DNA of 64,000 nt from SAR86 cluster bacterium (GTDB taxonomy: Bacteria; Pseudomonadota; Gammaproteobacteria; Magnimaribacterales; Magnimaribacteraceae). The translations under genes were made by a program, and so were the position numbers. The stretch spans positions 1-64,000 of the forward strand of contig JAKUUM010000009.1 of the NCBI GenBank assembly GCA_022447065.1, given 5' to 3'. Positions 26,393-35,100 of the stretch are shown here, piece after piece. Under the pieces are notes generated by a model. The model had not been told where the DNA came from, did not search any database, and saw only the letters and a list, made by a program, of their open reading frames with translations. Every line of letters starts with the position of its first letter. Position 1 is the stretch's first letter.

Positions 26393-27928
26393 ATGAAATT
26401 AGTCAAATCAAAAAAATATTTAAAGAAAGTAATAGAGAGCAATGTTTATGATGTAGCTATTTCTACACCTTTATCTCATGTTCGTTTTCTTTCAAAAGAA
26501 ATAGAGAATAATGTTTTACTGAAAAGGGAAGATCTCCAGCCCATATTTTCATTTAAATTAAGAGGAGCTTATAACAAAATTTCATTACTTAAGAAAAAAG
26601 GAGGAATTGAAAGAGTCGTCACAGCTTCTGCAGGTAATCATGCCCAAGGAGTTGCTTTTGCTTCAAAAAAATTGAAGCTAAAAGCAACTATAGTTATGCC
26701 GGTTACGACACCAACCATAAAAGTAAGAGCTGTAAAAAACTTAGGGGCTAAAGTAGTTCTTATTGGTGACACTTATGATGAGGCTTTTGACCACGCGATT
26801 TCATTGTCAAAAAAACCAAAAGTAGCTTTTGTTCACCCTTATGATGATCCTGATGTTATAGCTGGCCAAGGGACCATTGGAAAAGAGATTCTAGATGAAT
26901 GCTCAGGAAATTTAGAAGCTATATTTGTTCCAGTTGGAGGGGGAGGGCTTTTAGCTGGAATAGGAGCTTATGTTAAATGCCTGAGGCCAGAGATCAAAAT
27001 AGTTGGAGTAGAGCCTGAAGATGCTGCAGGACTAAGTGGGGCTATTAAAGCCAATAGAAGGGTTTCATTAAAAGAAGTAGGGCTCTTCGTAGATGGCGTT
27101 GCAGTAAAACAAATAGGAAAAATAACTTTTCCGATAATTAAAGAGTGGGTGGATGAAGTAGTTACTGTTTCTATAGATGAAATTTGTGCCGCAGTTGAAG
27201 ATATTTTTCAAGAAACAAGAACAATTGCTGAACCAGCTGGAGCTTTATCTTTAGCAGGGTTGAAGAAGTTAACTAAAACTAAGGGCTGGAAAGGTAAGAA
27301 CTTAATCGCTATTAATTCTGGTGCTAATCTTAATTTTGATCGTCTTTCTCATATTGTTGAAAGGGTCCAACTTGGAGAAAAGAAAGAAGCGCTTTTAAGT
27401 GTTTGCATACCAGAAGCAAAAGGTAGCTTTAGAAGATTCTGTAAGGATTTAGGTAAACGAATGATAACTGAGTTTAACTACCGCATTGATGATGAAGAAG
27501 AAGCTAATATCTTTGTAGCTTGCAGAGTAAATCAAGGGCCTAAAGAAAAAAATAAATTTATAAAAGACTTAAGAAAGAAAGGTTATTCTCCAAAAGACCT
27601 GTCAGATAATGAAATGGCTAAATTACATGTGAAACACATGGTGGGAGGAAGAGCTCCAAAAAGTATCAGATCTTACGGGGAACAAATATTTAGAGTTGAA
27701 TTCCCAGAAAGACCAGGAGCTTTAATGGACTTTTTAAACTCATTGGGCGATAAGTGGAATATCACATTATTTCATTATAGAAACCAAGGCTCAGATTATG
27801 GAAGGGTTCTAGTGGGTTTTCAAGCCAATGCAAAAGAAACAGCAAAGTTAACAAAACATATTTCTAAAACAGGCTTCCCTTTTTGGGATGAATCTAAAAA
27901 CTCAGCTTACATGTCCTTCTTAGAATAA
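26393..27928 (+). CDS. ilvA: Threonine ammonia-lyase (biosynthetic threonine deaminase)
   Basis: A 511-residue PLP enzyme converting threonine to 2-oxobutyrate, the first step to isoleucine. The ATG at 26393 is preferred to one at 26345 because it gives a start like E. coli IlvA (514 residues). The PLP Lys is in FKLRGAYNK near residue 57, the Gly-rich PLP phosphate loop is GGGGLLAG near 184, and two ACT-like regulatory segments follow from about 325 onward (the second ending near RVLVGFQ). The two regulatory segments predict isoleucine feedback control. It is divergent from rpiA. Confidence 0.95.
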   Translation: MKLVKSKKYLKKVIESNVYDVAISTPLSHVRFLSKEIENNVLLKREDLQPIFSFKLRGAYNKISLLKKKGGIERVVTASAGNHAQGVAFASKKLKLKATIVMPVTTPTIKVRAVKNLGAKVVLIGDTYDEAFDHAISLSKKPKVAFVHPYDDPDVIAGQGTIGKEILDECSGNLEAIFVPVGGGGLLAGIGAYVKCLRPEIKIVGVEPEDAAGLSGAIKANRRVSLKEVGLFVDGVAVKQIGKITFPIIKEWVDEVVTVSIDEICAAVEDIFQETRTIAEPAGALSLAGLKKLTKTKGWKGKNLIAINSGANLNFDRLSHIVERVQLGEKKEALLSVCIPEAKGSFRRFCKDLGKRMITEFNYRIDDEEEANIFVACRVNQGPKEKNKFIKDLRKKGYSPKDLSDNEMAKLHVKHMVGGRAPKSIRSYGEQIFRVEFPERPGALMDFLNSLGDKWNITLFHYRNQGSDYGRVLVGFQANAKETAKLTKHISKTGFPFWDESKNSAYMSFLE

Positions 27929-27929
27929 C

Positions 27930-28505
27930 TTAGAATTTTTGAATACCTGAAGGAGTGATAACAGTGTTCATTATTAAATCATGATCTTCAGGGCAACAGC
28001 TTTCTGTTTTTTGAAAATCGTAAGAAAGACCCCATAACAGCGGGCAGTTTTTCATTTCTTTTATAGGAAAAGTTGAATCGTAATAACCGTTTCCCATGCC
28101 CAGCCTATAACCTTTATCATCAAAAGCTACTAAAGGTAAAATAACTAAATCTATTTCAGAATAATTAACAAAGATCTTATTTTTGGGTTCAAAAATGTTA
28201 AATTTATTTTTAGTTAAAGAAGAATCCGAGTGAAATTCAGCAAATCTCAATTTTCTTAAGTTTAAATCTGGATTAATTACTGGCACATAACATTGGATCA
28301 GGGATTTTAAAAGGTACTGAATAATTCCTTTGGTTGGAATCTCATTTCCTACAGAAATATAAAGGCCCACTTTATTTACATTGAGTGAACCAATAGCTTG
28401 AATAAAGAGAGAAGTAATTTTTTCTTCAGCTAGTTCAATGTCTTCTAAGGTGATTAAATCCCTTTCTTTAAGCTTTTCTTGTCTGAGGGAAGTTTTATAA
28501 GTCAT
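27930..28505 (-). CDS. fau: 5-formyltetrahydrofolate cyclo-ligase
   Basis: A 191-residue enzyme converting 5-formyl-THF to methenyl-THF with ATP. The ATG at 28505 is chosen: the frame remains open further upstream, but that extension is 6S RNA sequence. SLRQEKLKER is the family N terminus and GMGNGYYDSTF (canonical GMGGGYYDR) is the nucleotide-binding motif near residue 145. Position immediately after the 6S RNA is the conserved gammaproteobacterial arrangement (ssrS-fau). It ends 1 base from convergent ilvA. Confidence 0.92.
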   Translation of the reverse strand: MTYKTSLRQEKLKERDLITLEDIELAEEKITSLFIQAIGSLNVNKVGLYISVGNEIPTKGIIQYLLKSLIQCYVPVINPDLNLRKLRFAEFHSDSSLTKNKFNIFEPKNKIFVNYSEIDLVILPLVAFDDKGYRLGMGNGYYDSTFPIKEMKNCPLLWGLSYDFQKTESCCPEDHDLIMNTVITPSGIQKF

Positions 28506-28508
28506 GAA

Positions 28509-28689
28509 AAGGGAGCTTCCCGGAGTACCGTTGCCGATGTAGCCCTGAACCGTGAAGTTCAAGGCGGTGATTTTGTTGGCCTATCAGGCTTCCTCAAGAA
28601 GGCTTGCTCAACAAGACTTTCCAAAATCTCCTGATTATTCAATAACGGCTCGAGGGTCTCATCAGCTATCAAATAGACCAGGAAGCAAA
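28509..28689 (-). ncRNA. ssrS: 6S RNA
   Basis: About 181 nt on the minus strand between zapA and fau, the standard site for 6S RNA. The ends pair (GCTTCC near 28686 with GGGAAGC near 28513). CCTCGAGCCG near the 5' side and CCTTGAACTTCACGGTTCAGGGCTACA near the 3' side (28542-28568) match the conserved 6S elements, and a long interrupted central stem lies between. A -10-like TATACT sits at about 28699-28694, six bases before the inferred start. 6S RNA mimics an open promoter and sequesters sigma-70 RNA polymerase. Ends are approximate to a few bases. Confidence 0.9.
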
Positions 28690-28704
28690 ATCAAGTATAA
28701 CTTA

Positions 28705-29007
28705 TTAGTTGTCTATTTTAGATAGACTTTCAAGGTGTTTTTCTATCTCCAAAGCTAACTTTTTTAAACCAGATTTCTCTGCTGTAGCTTTATTAGATGA
28801 AGAAAGATTCTTTAAGTAATCATTGGTTATGTTTAAACCAGTAATAATTGCTGCTTTTCCTTCATCCAATTTAGAGTCTTTTTTGATATCTTTTAGTTTT
28901 TTATCAAAAAATTTAGCTGCATCCTTAACCTGATCACTCTCTTCTGGAGGACAAGAAATTTTATATTCCAAACCTAAAATTTTTACTTTTGTAATATTTA
29001 TTTCCAT
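28705..29007 (-). CDS. zapA: Cell division protein ZapA
   Basis: A 100-residue Z-ring associated protein. The N-terminal domain has the family's VKILGLEYKISCPPEE start, followed by DAAKFFDKKLKDIK and then ALNITN-like GLNITNDYL, with a C-terminal coiled coil. ZapA bundles FtsZ filaments. It lies between a ZapB-like coiled-coil gene (5 bases upstream) and 6S RNA, a conserved trio. Confidence 0.92.
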   Translation of the reverse strand: MEINITKVKILGLEYKISCPPEESDQVKDAAKFFDKKLKDIKKDSKLDEGKAAIITGLNITNDYLKNLSSSNKATAEKSGLKKLALEIEKHLESLSKIDN

Positions 29008-29012
29008 CCGTC

Positions 29013-29216
29013 TTACTCACTTTCTTCTTTAAGACTGTTAATAAGTTTCTTAATTCTTTTTGCTGAAGAATCAAGGGTCTCAGAAAGTTTTTGCTCCCTT
29101 ATTGCTAACTCAGTATTTTTTTTCAATAGATGCATATTAGATTCTTTTAGCTGTTGACTAAGCTTAATAAGATTTTTAACTTGAATTTCTAAATCCAAAA
29201 ATTCTTTATCTGACAT
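29013..29216 (-). CDS. ZapB-like coiled-coil protein (TIGR02449 type)
   Basis: A 67-residue, nearly all-helical coiled-coil protein with heptads from about residue 6 to 62. Proteins of this size directly upstream of zapA are the TIGR02449 family. A role with ZapA at the Z ring is inferred from location and coiled-coil character, not from any motif. Confidence 0.8.
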   Translation of the reverse strand: MSDKEFLDLEIQVKNLIKLSQQLKESNMHLLKKNTELAIREQKLSETLDSSAKRIKKLINSLKEESE

Positions 29217-29302
29217 TTCACTCTCGATCTAAATTAAGTTTACCGTTGAAGGGTTTTCCTTGCCAGCAGGATTTCACTTGGTAGGATAAAAAAAGGAAAG
29301 TT

Positions 29303-30613
29303 ATGTCAGAAAAAAGAATAGACTTTTTTGAGCGTAGAAAAAGGTTGTCCAGTCAACTTTTAGAAGACTCTATTGTTGTCGTTGCTTCTTCTTCTATAAA
29401 GTCTAGAAACTCAGATTCAGATTATCCTTTCAGACAAGATAGTAACTTCTATTATCTTTCTGGATTTAATGAACCTGAATCAATAATTGTTATAAGACCT
29501 TTTGCGGAGAACAAGAAGTTTGTTATTTTTTGTCGAGAAAGAGATTCATTAAGGGAGCAATGGGATGGATTTAGATCGGGGCAGGAAGGAGCAACTCAAA
29601 ACTTTGGAGCAGACGAGGCGTATGGCATATCTCTTGTGGATCAAATAATGCCAGATCTTCTAGAAGGTGCTAGAAATATTTACTACTCTATGAGTTCACC
29701 TAATGGAATAAACATAAGATTACATAAATGGTTAGATCAAATCAGAGTTAATAAGCGTCAAGGTTCAGAGGTTCCAGAAAATTTACTGTCTCTTGATTCC
29801 ATCTTAGATGAATTAAGACTTGTGAAAACAGAAGAGGAGCTTTTTTTCATGAAAAAGGCGGGAGAGATTACCTGTGGAGCCCACATCAGGGCTATGAAAA
29901 GTGTTAGTCCAGGGATGTATGAGTACCAGCTGGAGGCTGAATACCTTCATGCTTTTATAAATGAAGGAGCAAGATTTCCTGCTTATAATTCTATTGTAGG
30001 CGGAGGAAATAACGCCTGTATTCTTCACTACAATGAGAATAACTCAGAGTTAATAGACGGAGATCTTGTATTAGTTGATGCAGGATGTGAATACCATCAC
30101 TACGCATCAGATGTAACAAGAACATTTCCTGTAGGGAAAAGATTTTCTGAAGAACAAAAAAAGATTTACGAGATAGTACTTGAAGCTCACAAACAGGCAT
30201 CAGCGGAAATTAAGCCAGGAAATCCTTGGAATAAAGCCCATAACACTGCAATAAAGGTTATAACAGAAGGTCTAATCAATCTAGGAATACTAAAAGGAAA
30301 TCCTGATGATTTGATAGAGAGAGGGGAGTACTTAAAATTTTACATGCATAGAATAGGACATTGGCTTGGAATGGATGTTCATGATGTGGGAAATTATAAG
30401 AAAAACGGTAAATGGAGAAATCTTGAGCCAGGCATGGTTCTTACTGTAGAACCTGGAATTTATATTTTAGATACTCTGGAAGATGTTGAAGAAAAATGGC
30501 TTGGAATAGGCATTAGGATAGAAGATGATTTGCTAGTTACTGGCAGTGGGAATGAAGTCATTACCGCTAATGCACCGCGGGAAATTCAGGATATTGAAAA
30601 TTTAAAATCATAA
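29303..30613 (+). CDS. pepP: Xaa-Pro aminopeptidase
   Basis: A 436-residue M24 metallopeptidase removing N-terminal residues before proline. An N-terminal AMP_N domain (about 1-135) is followed by the pita-bread catalytic domain. Metal ligands are visible: Asp in VDAGCEYHHYASD (two Asp), His in HRIGHWLGMDVHD, Glu in TVEPGIYI and Glu in RIEDDLLV. It is followed by ubiH 2 bases later, as in E. coli pepP-ubiH. Confidence 0.95.
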   Translation: MSEKRIDFFERRKRLSSQLLEDSIVVVASSSIKSRNSDSDYPFRQDSNFYYLSGFNEPESIIVIRPFAENKKFVIFCRERDSLREQWDGFRSGQEGATQNFGADEAYGISLVDQIMPDLLEGARNIYYSMSSPNGINIRLHKWLDQIRVNKRQGSEVPENLLSLDSILDELRLVKTEEELFFMKKAGEITCGAHIRAMKSVSPGMYEYQLEAEYLHAFINEGARFPAYNSIVGGGNNACILHYNENNSELIDGDLVLVDAGCEYHHYASDVTRTFPVGKRFSEEQKKIYEIVLEAHKQASAEIKPGNPWNKAHNTAIKVITEGLINLGILKGNPDDLIERGEYLKFYMHRIGHWLGMDVHDVGNYKKNGKWRNLEPGMVLTVEPGIYILDTLEDVEEKWLGIGIRIEDDLLVTGSGNEVITANAPREIQDIENLKS

Positions 30614-30615
30614 AA

Positions 30616-31797
30616 GTGGATTTTGAAGTAACTATAGTTGGAGCTGGAGTAGTAGGCTCTTCTTTAGCTAGTTTACTTGCTCAACAAGGAATCAATGTTT
30701 GTGTACTTGATAGAAATGATCCTTTCAGAGGAAATAAGGTTACTAGATTTCAAGGCAGGACAGTGGCATTGAATTTATCTTCTGTCGAACTGATTAAAGA
30801 ACTTAATTTATGGAGTGAACTTGAGAAAGAAACTACCTCATTTGAACGTATCTGTGTTTGGGATACCAAAGGAAGCTCACCACTAGAATTTTTAGCAACT
30901 GACATAGATCAGAAAAAATTAGGTTATGTAGCTTCAATTAATTCAATTCTTGAATACCTTTTTAAACTGATGCAAGATTCTGAAAATGTATCTTTGCAAC
31001 TAAATACCGAACTTAAAGGTGTTGAGGTCAATGGAAATAGTGTCACAATCTCTTGCTCTAATGGAAACAAGATATCCTCAAAACTATTGGTAGGTGCTGA
31101 TGGTGTCAACTCCACTTTAAGACAACTTTCAAACATTAATACCAGAACTTGGAATTATGATCAAAAGGCCTTTGTAACCTCATTAAAAACAGAGAAATTC
31201 CATGAAAATACTGCTTGGCAGATTTTCACGCCCACTGGCCCAATAGCTTTTCTTCCATTTGATGTTAATAAAGAATCAAATATATCCTTAGTTTGGTCCG
31301 CAGAAAAAAAATATGCAGAAGAGCTTAATGCTGTAGAAGAAGAGAAATTTATAAGTGAATTGGAAAATAAGACTGAATACATTCTAGGAAGAATTGAACT
31401 GAAAGGTGCCATAAGTTCCTTCCCTCTTAACCAGCTGCATTCTAAAAGTTACTTTTCAAATAGAGTTGTTCTAGTTGGTGATGCTGCTCATTCCTTTCAC
31501 CCCCTAGCCGGACAAGGTTTAAATTTAGGATTTTCAGATGTCGTTAGCCTTACTGATAAGTTAACAAAAGCGAGAAGGAGAGGAAAAGATTTGGGGTCTA
31601 ATGAGATTCTTCAGGACTATGAGAAATCAAGGAAGATACCTAACTTAACCATGACGGCTATGATGGAACTTTTTAAACAAGGATTTGAACACTCTGATCC
31701 TTGGATAAAATTAAGCAGGAACCTAGTTTTTTCAACAGTCAACCAGAGTAGCTGGTTGAAAAAAAAGTTTATAAAAGAAGCAGCGGGATTTATTTAA
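30616..31797 (+). CDS. ubiH: UbiH/UbiF-family FAD-dependent ubiquinone hydroxylase
   Basis: A 393-residue flavoprotein monooxygenase of ubiquinone synthesis, starting with GTG 2 bases after the pepP stop. The FAD Rossmann loop is [17 protein letters not shown] near residue 7, [12 protein letters not shown] near 157 and [19 protein letters not shown] near 287 are the family's second and third fingerprints. Only one such gene is present here where E. coli has ubiH followed by ubiI, so this copy may hydroxylate more than one ring position. The exact position cannot be assigned by sequence alone. Confidence 0.9.
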   Translation: MDFEVTIVGAGVVGSSLASLLAQQGINVCVLDRNDPFRGNKVTRFQGRTVALNLSSVELIKELNLWSELEKETTSFERICVWDTKGSSPLEFLATDIDQKKLGYVASINSILEYLFKLMQDSENVSLQLNTELKGVEVNGNSVTISCSNGNKISSKLLVGADGVNSTLRQLSNINTRTWNYDQKAFVTSLKTEKFHENTAWQIFTPTGPIAFLPFDVNKESNISLVWSAEKKYAEELNAVEEEKFISELENKTEYILGRIELKGAISSFPLNQLHSKSYFSNRVVLVGDAAHSFHPLAGQGLNLGFSDVVSLTDKLTKARRRGKDLGSNEILQDYEKSRKIPNLTMTAMMELFKQGFEHSDPWIKLSRNLVFSTVNQSSWLKKKFIKEAAGFI

Positions 31798-31945
31798 TCT
31801 TTTCCTCTTTATAAATAACATGTTTCCTTGCAACAGGATCAAATTTCTTTATTTCCATCTTATCAGGCATAGTTGTTTTATTTTTATCTGTGGTATAAAA
31901 ATGACCTGTTCCAGCAGAAGACACTAATTTAATTAACTCTCTCAT
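31790..31945 (-). CDS. rpmG: Ribosomal protein bL33
   Basis: A 51-residue ribosomal protein. It begins [21 protein letters not shown], matching the bL33 N terminus, and ends with [14 protein letters not shown]. It lacks the Cys pairs of the zinc-binding form, so it is the Cys-minus type. It overlaps rpmB at ATGA and overlaps the convergent ubiH tail by 8 bases. rpmB-rpmG is the standard order. Confidence 0.95.
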   Translation of the reverse strand: MRELIKLVSSAGTGHFYTTDKNKTTMPDKMEIKKFDPVARKHVIYKEEKIK

Positions 31946-32178
31946 ATTTTTTCACCTCTTGCCCTTATTTCGGATAAAACTTGTTCAATACCTTTTTTAT
32001 CAATAATTTTCATACCTTTAGCAGAAACATTTAATCTGACATATCTCTTTTCTGACTCGATCCAAAATTTATGTTTATGCAAATTAGGTTCAAATGTCCT
32101 TTTAGTTCTATTCTTAGCGTGAGATACCTTATTACCGCTTAAGGGCTTCTTCCCTGTTACTTGACAAATTTTAGACAT
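31942..32178 (-). CDS. rpmB: Ribosomal protein bL28
   Basis: A 78-residue large-subunit protein with the usual start [20 protein letters not shown] and the conserved [17 protein letters not shown]. Length equals E. coli L28 (78). The stop overlaps the rpmG start. The promoter must lie in 32179-32230, just after the remnant described at 32208-32345. Confidence 0.96.
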   Translation of the reverse strand: MSKICQVTGKKPLSGNKVSHAKNRTKRTFEPNLHKHKFWIESEKRYVRLNVSAKGMKIIDKKGIEQVLSEIRARGEKI

Positions 32179-32207
32179 TTTTACTTAAAACCTTAAAGAA
32201 ACGCGCG

Positions 32208-32345
32208 TTTTATACCAGAAGGATTAACCTCAAGCAACTTGTAGTTGTTGCAAATAATGTTTCGGAAGAAGATTATTTAATTCCAAGAGACAGCAAAAAG
32301 GCCATATCAAGGAAAATAGTTAATTTTTTAGCTAAATCTATTTAG
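32208..32345 (+). pseudogene. Probable 3' remnant of coaBC (dfp)
   Basis: On the plus strand, divergent to rpmB, a frame without a start codon is open for about 46 codons to a TAG at 32345. Its translation resembles the end of CoaB: KQLVVVANNVS resembles the K-x-L-D-x-I-V-A-N-x-V strand and IPRDSKKAISRKIVNFLA the closing L-P-x-x-SK-x-x-x-A helix. The stretch between them, which normally holds GFGSDxNxVT, is missing. In enterobacteria coaBC lies divergently near radC-rpmBG, so the location fits a deletion of radC and most of coaBC. The match is by eye only and short. Confidence 0.4.
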
Positions 32346-32357
32346 TTGATTTATGAA

Positions 32358-32789
32358 TTATTTATTAGAATCTTTTTTCTTTACTTTAGTTATTGCTTTC
32401 TTGTCAGTAGCTTTTTTTGTAGTAGCCTCTTTAGGAGTATCTTCTTTTGTTATCTCGTTAGATTCTACTTCTTCTACAGCCTCTACTTTCTTTTGAGCTT
32501 TTTCTTTAGCCACCTCCTTGACTGCATCTGCATCTTCAGCTTCTGGTTGTGCTAAAAGTTCTTCTTTCTCCTTTACCTTTGGTTTATCCTTTTTTCCAAA
32601 ACGTTTTTCAAATCTTTCTACCCTTCCAGCAGTATCAACAAGCTTTTGCTTACCAGTATAAAAAGGGTGACAGGCAGAACATACATCTAAACTGATGTCT
32701 TCTTTTAAAGTAGATTTAATAAGAATTACATTGCCACAACTACAAGTTGCTTTAATTTCTAAGTATTCAGGATGTATGTCTTGTCTCAT
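32358..32789 (-). CDS. rpmE: Ribosomal protein bL31 with long charged C-terminal tail
   Basis: A 143-residue protein, about twice the usual 66-70. Residues 1-66 are a normal zinc-type bL31: RQDIHPEY, Cys at 16, 18, 37 and 40 (CSCG and [10 protein letters not shown]) and the closing [10 protein letters not shown]. Residues 67-143 are a low-complexity Lys/Glu/Ala/Thr tail without domain signs. The tail is in frame and has no stop, so it is translated with the core. Extended bL31 tails occur in some marine bacteria; their purpose is not established. Confidence 0.9.
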   Translation of the reverse strand: MRQDIHPEYLEIKATCSCGNVILIKSTLKEDISLDVCSACHPFYTGKQKLVDTAGRVERFEKRFGKKDKPKVKEKEELLAQPEAEDADAVKEVAKEKAQKKVEAVEEVESNEITKEDTPKEATTKKATDKKAITKVKKKDSNK

Positions 32790-32888
32790 ATCTAATTTGT
32801 ATTCCTAAAATTAGAGCGCGCACTATACCAGACCAAACCTACAAGGCAAATTCAAAAAAACGTAAGGAAAACAGACTAAAATAACTAT

Positions 32889-35099
32889 ATGTCAGGAGAA
32901 TTAATTGATGTTCTAGTTCCGGTTCCATTATTGGAGAAGTTCACTTATAAACTACCTAAAGAATTTCAAAAAAAGAATTTAGAAAGAGGAATACGAATCA
33001 AAGTTCCGTTCAGAAATAGGATATTGGTAGGTATTTTTTGGGATTATTCAGATACATCAAAGAACAATATAAGAAGTTATAAATTCATTAAAGAAATCAT
33101 TGATGAAAGTTCTCTTCTAGATAAGAAGTTGTTAGATCTAGCAGACTGGTCTTCTCGTTATTATCACTACCCTCTTGGGGAAGTTATAACTTATTTTTTC
33201 CCTCCATCTTTGAGGAAAGGAAAAGAAGCTAAATTTAAAGAATCTATAGTTTGGCAAGTCACTGAGAAGGGAGATTTTGTTGATCTTTTAAATTTAAGTA
33301 GGGCTCCTAACCAAAGAAAAGGACTAGAACTTTTAAGGGAAAAAGGTGACTTATCTCAACATTCTCTTAAAGCTTACGGAGTATCCACAATAACTTTAAA
33401 GAATCTTCATAAAAAAGGCTTAGTAAAAAAGCTAAGCCTTGAACAGCTACCTTTAAGTTCCCATCAAAAACAAAATGTAAAAGAAAAAAAACTTACTTCC
33501 GAACAAAAAGTATCGGTTAAGAGGATTTCTGAATCTGAAGGAGATAATAAAATCTTCTTACTGGATGGAGTGACGGGAAGTGGCAAAACTGAAGTATATT
33601 TAAGATGTATAAAAGAATTGGTTCAGAAAGGGAAACAAGCTTTAGTCTTAATACCTGAGATTGGTTTAGCTCCTCAAGCTGAAAGCAGATTTAAAGAGTT
33701 ATTTGGACTTAGAGTTGCTTCTTTCCACTCAGCTAAAAGTGATAGAGAAAGACTTGACGTTTGGTTAGGGGCTGAGAAGGGCTTGTATGATATTGTCATT
33801 GGAACAAGATCTAGCGTTTTTATTCCCATGAAAAACCTTGGGATGATTGTTGTTGATGAAGAGCATGATACCTCTTTTAAACAAGTTGAAAGGTTTAGGT
33901 ATTCAGCAAGAGATATAGCTCTTTATAGAGCTAAGCTCTATAAGGTTCCTATACTACTTGCTTCAGCCACTCCTTCAGTTGAAAGTATGCATAATGCTAT
34001 CAAAGGTAAATATCAGTTACTTACCTTAAAAGAAAGGGCAACAGGAGCTGATTTACCAACTTTTTTTCCACTTAATCTAAAAGGGAAGGTTCTAAAGGAA
34101 GGCTTCTCAGAAGAATTATTAGAAGAAATTGAGGTTGAGCTACAAAAGAAAAACCAAGTGTTAATTTTCCTTAACAGAAGAGGTTATGCTTCTTCTTTAA
34201 TTTGTAAGTCTTGTGGTTGGGTTTCTTATTGTGACAGATGCGATGCTCACATGACTGTACATTCAAACCCCTCTCAACTTCACTGTCACCACTGTGAAAA
34301 TAAAAAACAACTCCCTACAGCTTGTCCTTCTTGCCTTGAGAGAGAGTTTGAATCATTTGGTTTAGGAACAGAAAGAGTAGAAAGTTATTTAAGAAAAAAG
34401 TTTGAAAATTATCCTGTTTACCGAATAGATAGTGATACAACAAGGAAAAAAGAATCTTTTGAAGACTACTTAAAAATTATAGAAAAAGGAGATCCATTAA
34501 TATTAGTAGGCACCCAAATGCTTGCAAAGGGACACCATTTTCCAAATGTAACATTAGTGGGAATTCTAGATGCTGATTCAGGGATTTTTAGTGCTGATTT
34601 TAGGGGTAGTGAGAGAGTGGCCCAGTTAATTACTCAAGTTTCAGGAAGAGCAGGTCGAGAAAAAAAACCCGGAAAGGTTGTTTTGCAAACCTACTGTCAA
34701 GAACATCCACAAATGGAGGAATTACTAAAAGGAAACTACAGAACTTTTATCAAGAAGATAATCGAAGATAGGGCTTCTTCTAATACCCCTCCCTTCAGCT
34801 ACCAGGTTAAATTACAAGCTGAATCTATTAATGGATTGCTCTCAAGAGATTTTTTAAGCTCATGTTTAGACTATATAAATAACTCTAATCTAATTACTAA
34901 AGAAATCAGGTCAGTTGGGCCTATGCCGTCTTTAATGGAAAAGAAAGCTGGTGTGTATAGGTGGGAAGTAAATTTATTTTCTTCGAGTCGAAAACCATTG
35001 CATCAATTAATTGACCACCTGCAAGCATTTCTATATCAACCTAAGCAAACCAGACGAGTAAGGTGGTCAATTGATGTAGATCCTATTTCAATTATTTAA
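32889..35099 (+). CDS. priA: Primosomal helicase PriA
   Basis: A 736-residue DEAH-type helicase that restarts stalled replication forks. The N-terminal 3' DNA-binding domain spans about 1-105. Walker A is GVTGSGKTEVY near residue 228, DEEH is VVDEEHD near 325, and the zinc region follows with Cys in CKSCGWVSYCDRC, CHHC and CPSC (about 440-485). The helicase C-terminal motif VSGRAGREKKPG is near 590. All expected elements are present and the length is as in E. coli (732). Confidence 0.96.
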   Translation: MSGELIDVLVPVPLLEKFTYKLPKEFQKKNLERGIRIKVPFRNRILVGIFWDYSDTSKNNIRSYKFIKEIIDESSLLDKKLLDLADWSSRYYHYPLGEVITYFFPPSLRKGKEAKFKESIVWQVTEKGDFVDLLNLSRAPNQRKGLELLREKGDLSQHSLKAYGVSTITLKNLHKKGLVKKLSLEQLPLSSHQKQNVKEKKLTSEQKVSVKRISESEGDNKIFLLDGVTGSGKTEVYLRCIKELVQKGKQALVLIPEIGLAPQAESRFKELFGLRVASFHSAKSDRERLDVWLGAEKGLYDIVIGTRSSVFIPMKNLGMIVVDEEHDTSFKQVERFRYSARDIALYRAKLYKVPILLASATPSVESMHNAIKGKYQLLTLKERATGADLPTFFPLNLKGKVLKEGFSEELLEEIEVELQKKNQVLIFLNRRGYASSLICKSCGWVSYCDRCDAHMTVHSNPSQLHCHHCENKKQLPTACPSCLEREFESFGLGTERVESYLRKKFENYPVYRIDSDTTRKKESFEDYLKIIEKGDPLILVGTQMLAKGHHFPNVTLVGILDADSGIFSADFRGSERVAQLITQVSGRAGREKKPGKVVLQTYCQEHPQMEELLKGNYRTFIKKIIEDRASSNTPPFSYQVKLQAESINGLLSRDFLSSCLDYINNSNLITKEIRSVGPMPSLMEKKAGVYRWEVNLFSSSRKPLHQLIDHLQAFLYQPKQTRRVRWSIDVDPISII

Positions 35100-35100
35100 A

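Noticed and set aside
26314-26442. Upstream extension of rpiA
   Set aside because: The extension is AT-rich, membrane-like and covers the divergent ilvA start region; the ATG at 26313 matches the family N terminus.
28506-28562. N-terminal extension of fau
   Set aside because: The extra codons fall inside the 3' arm of 6S RNA; the internal ATG gives the family start.
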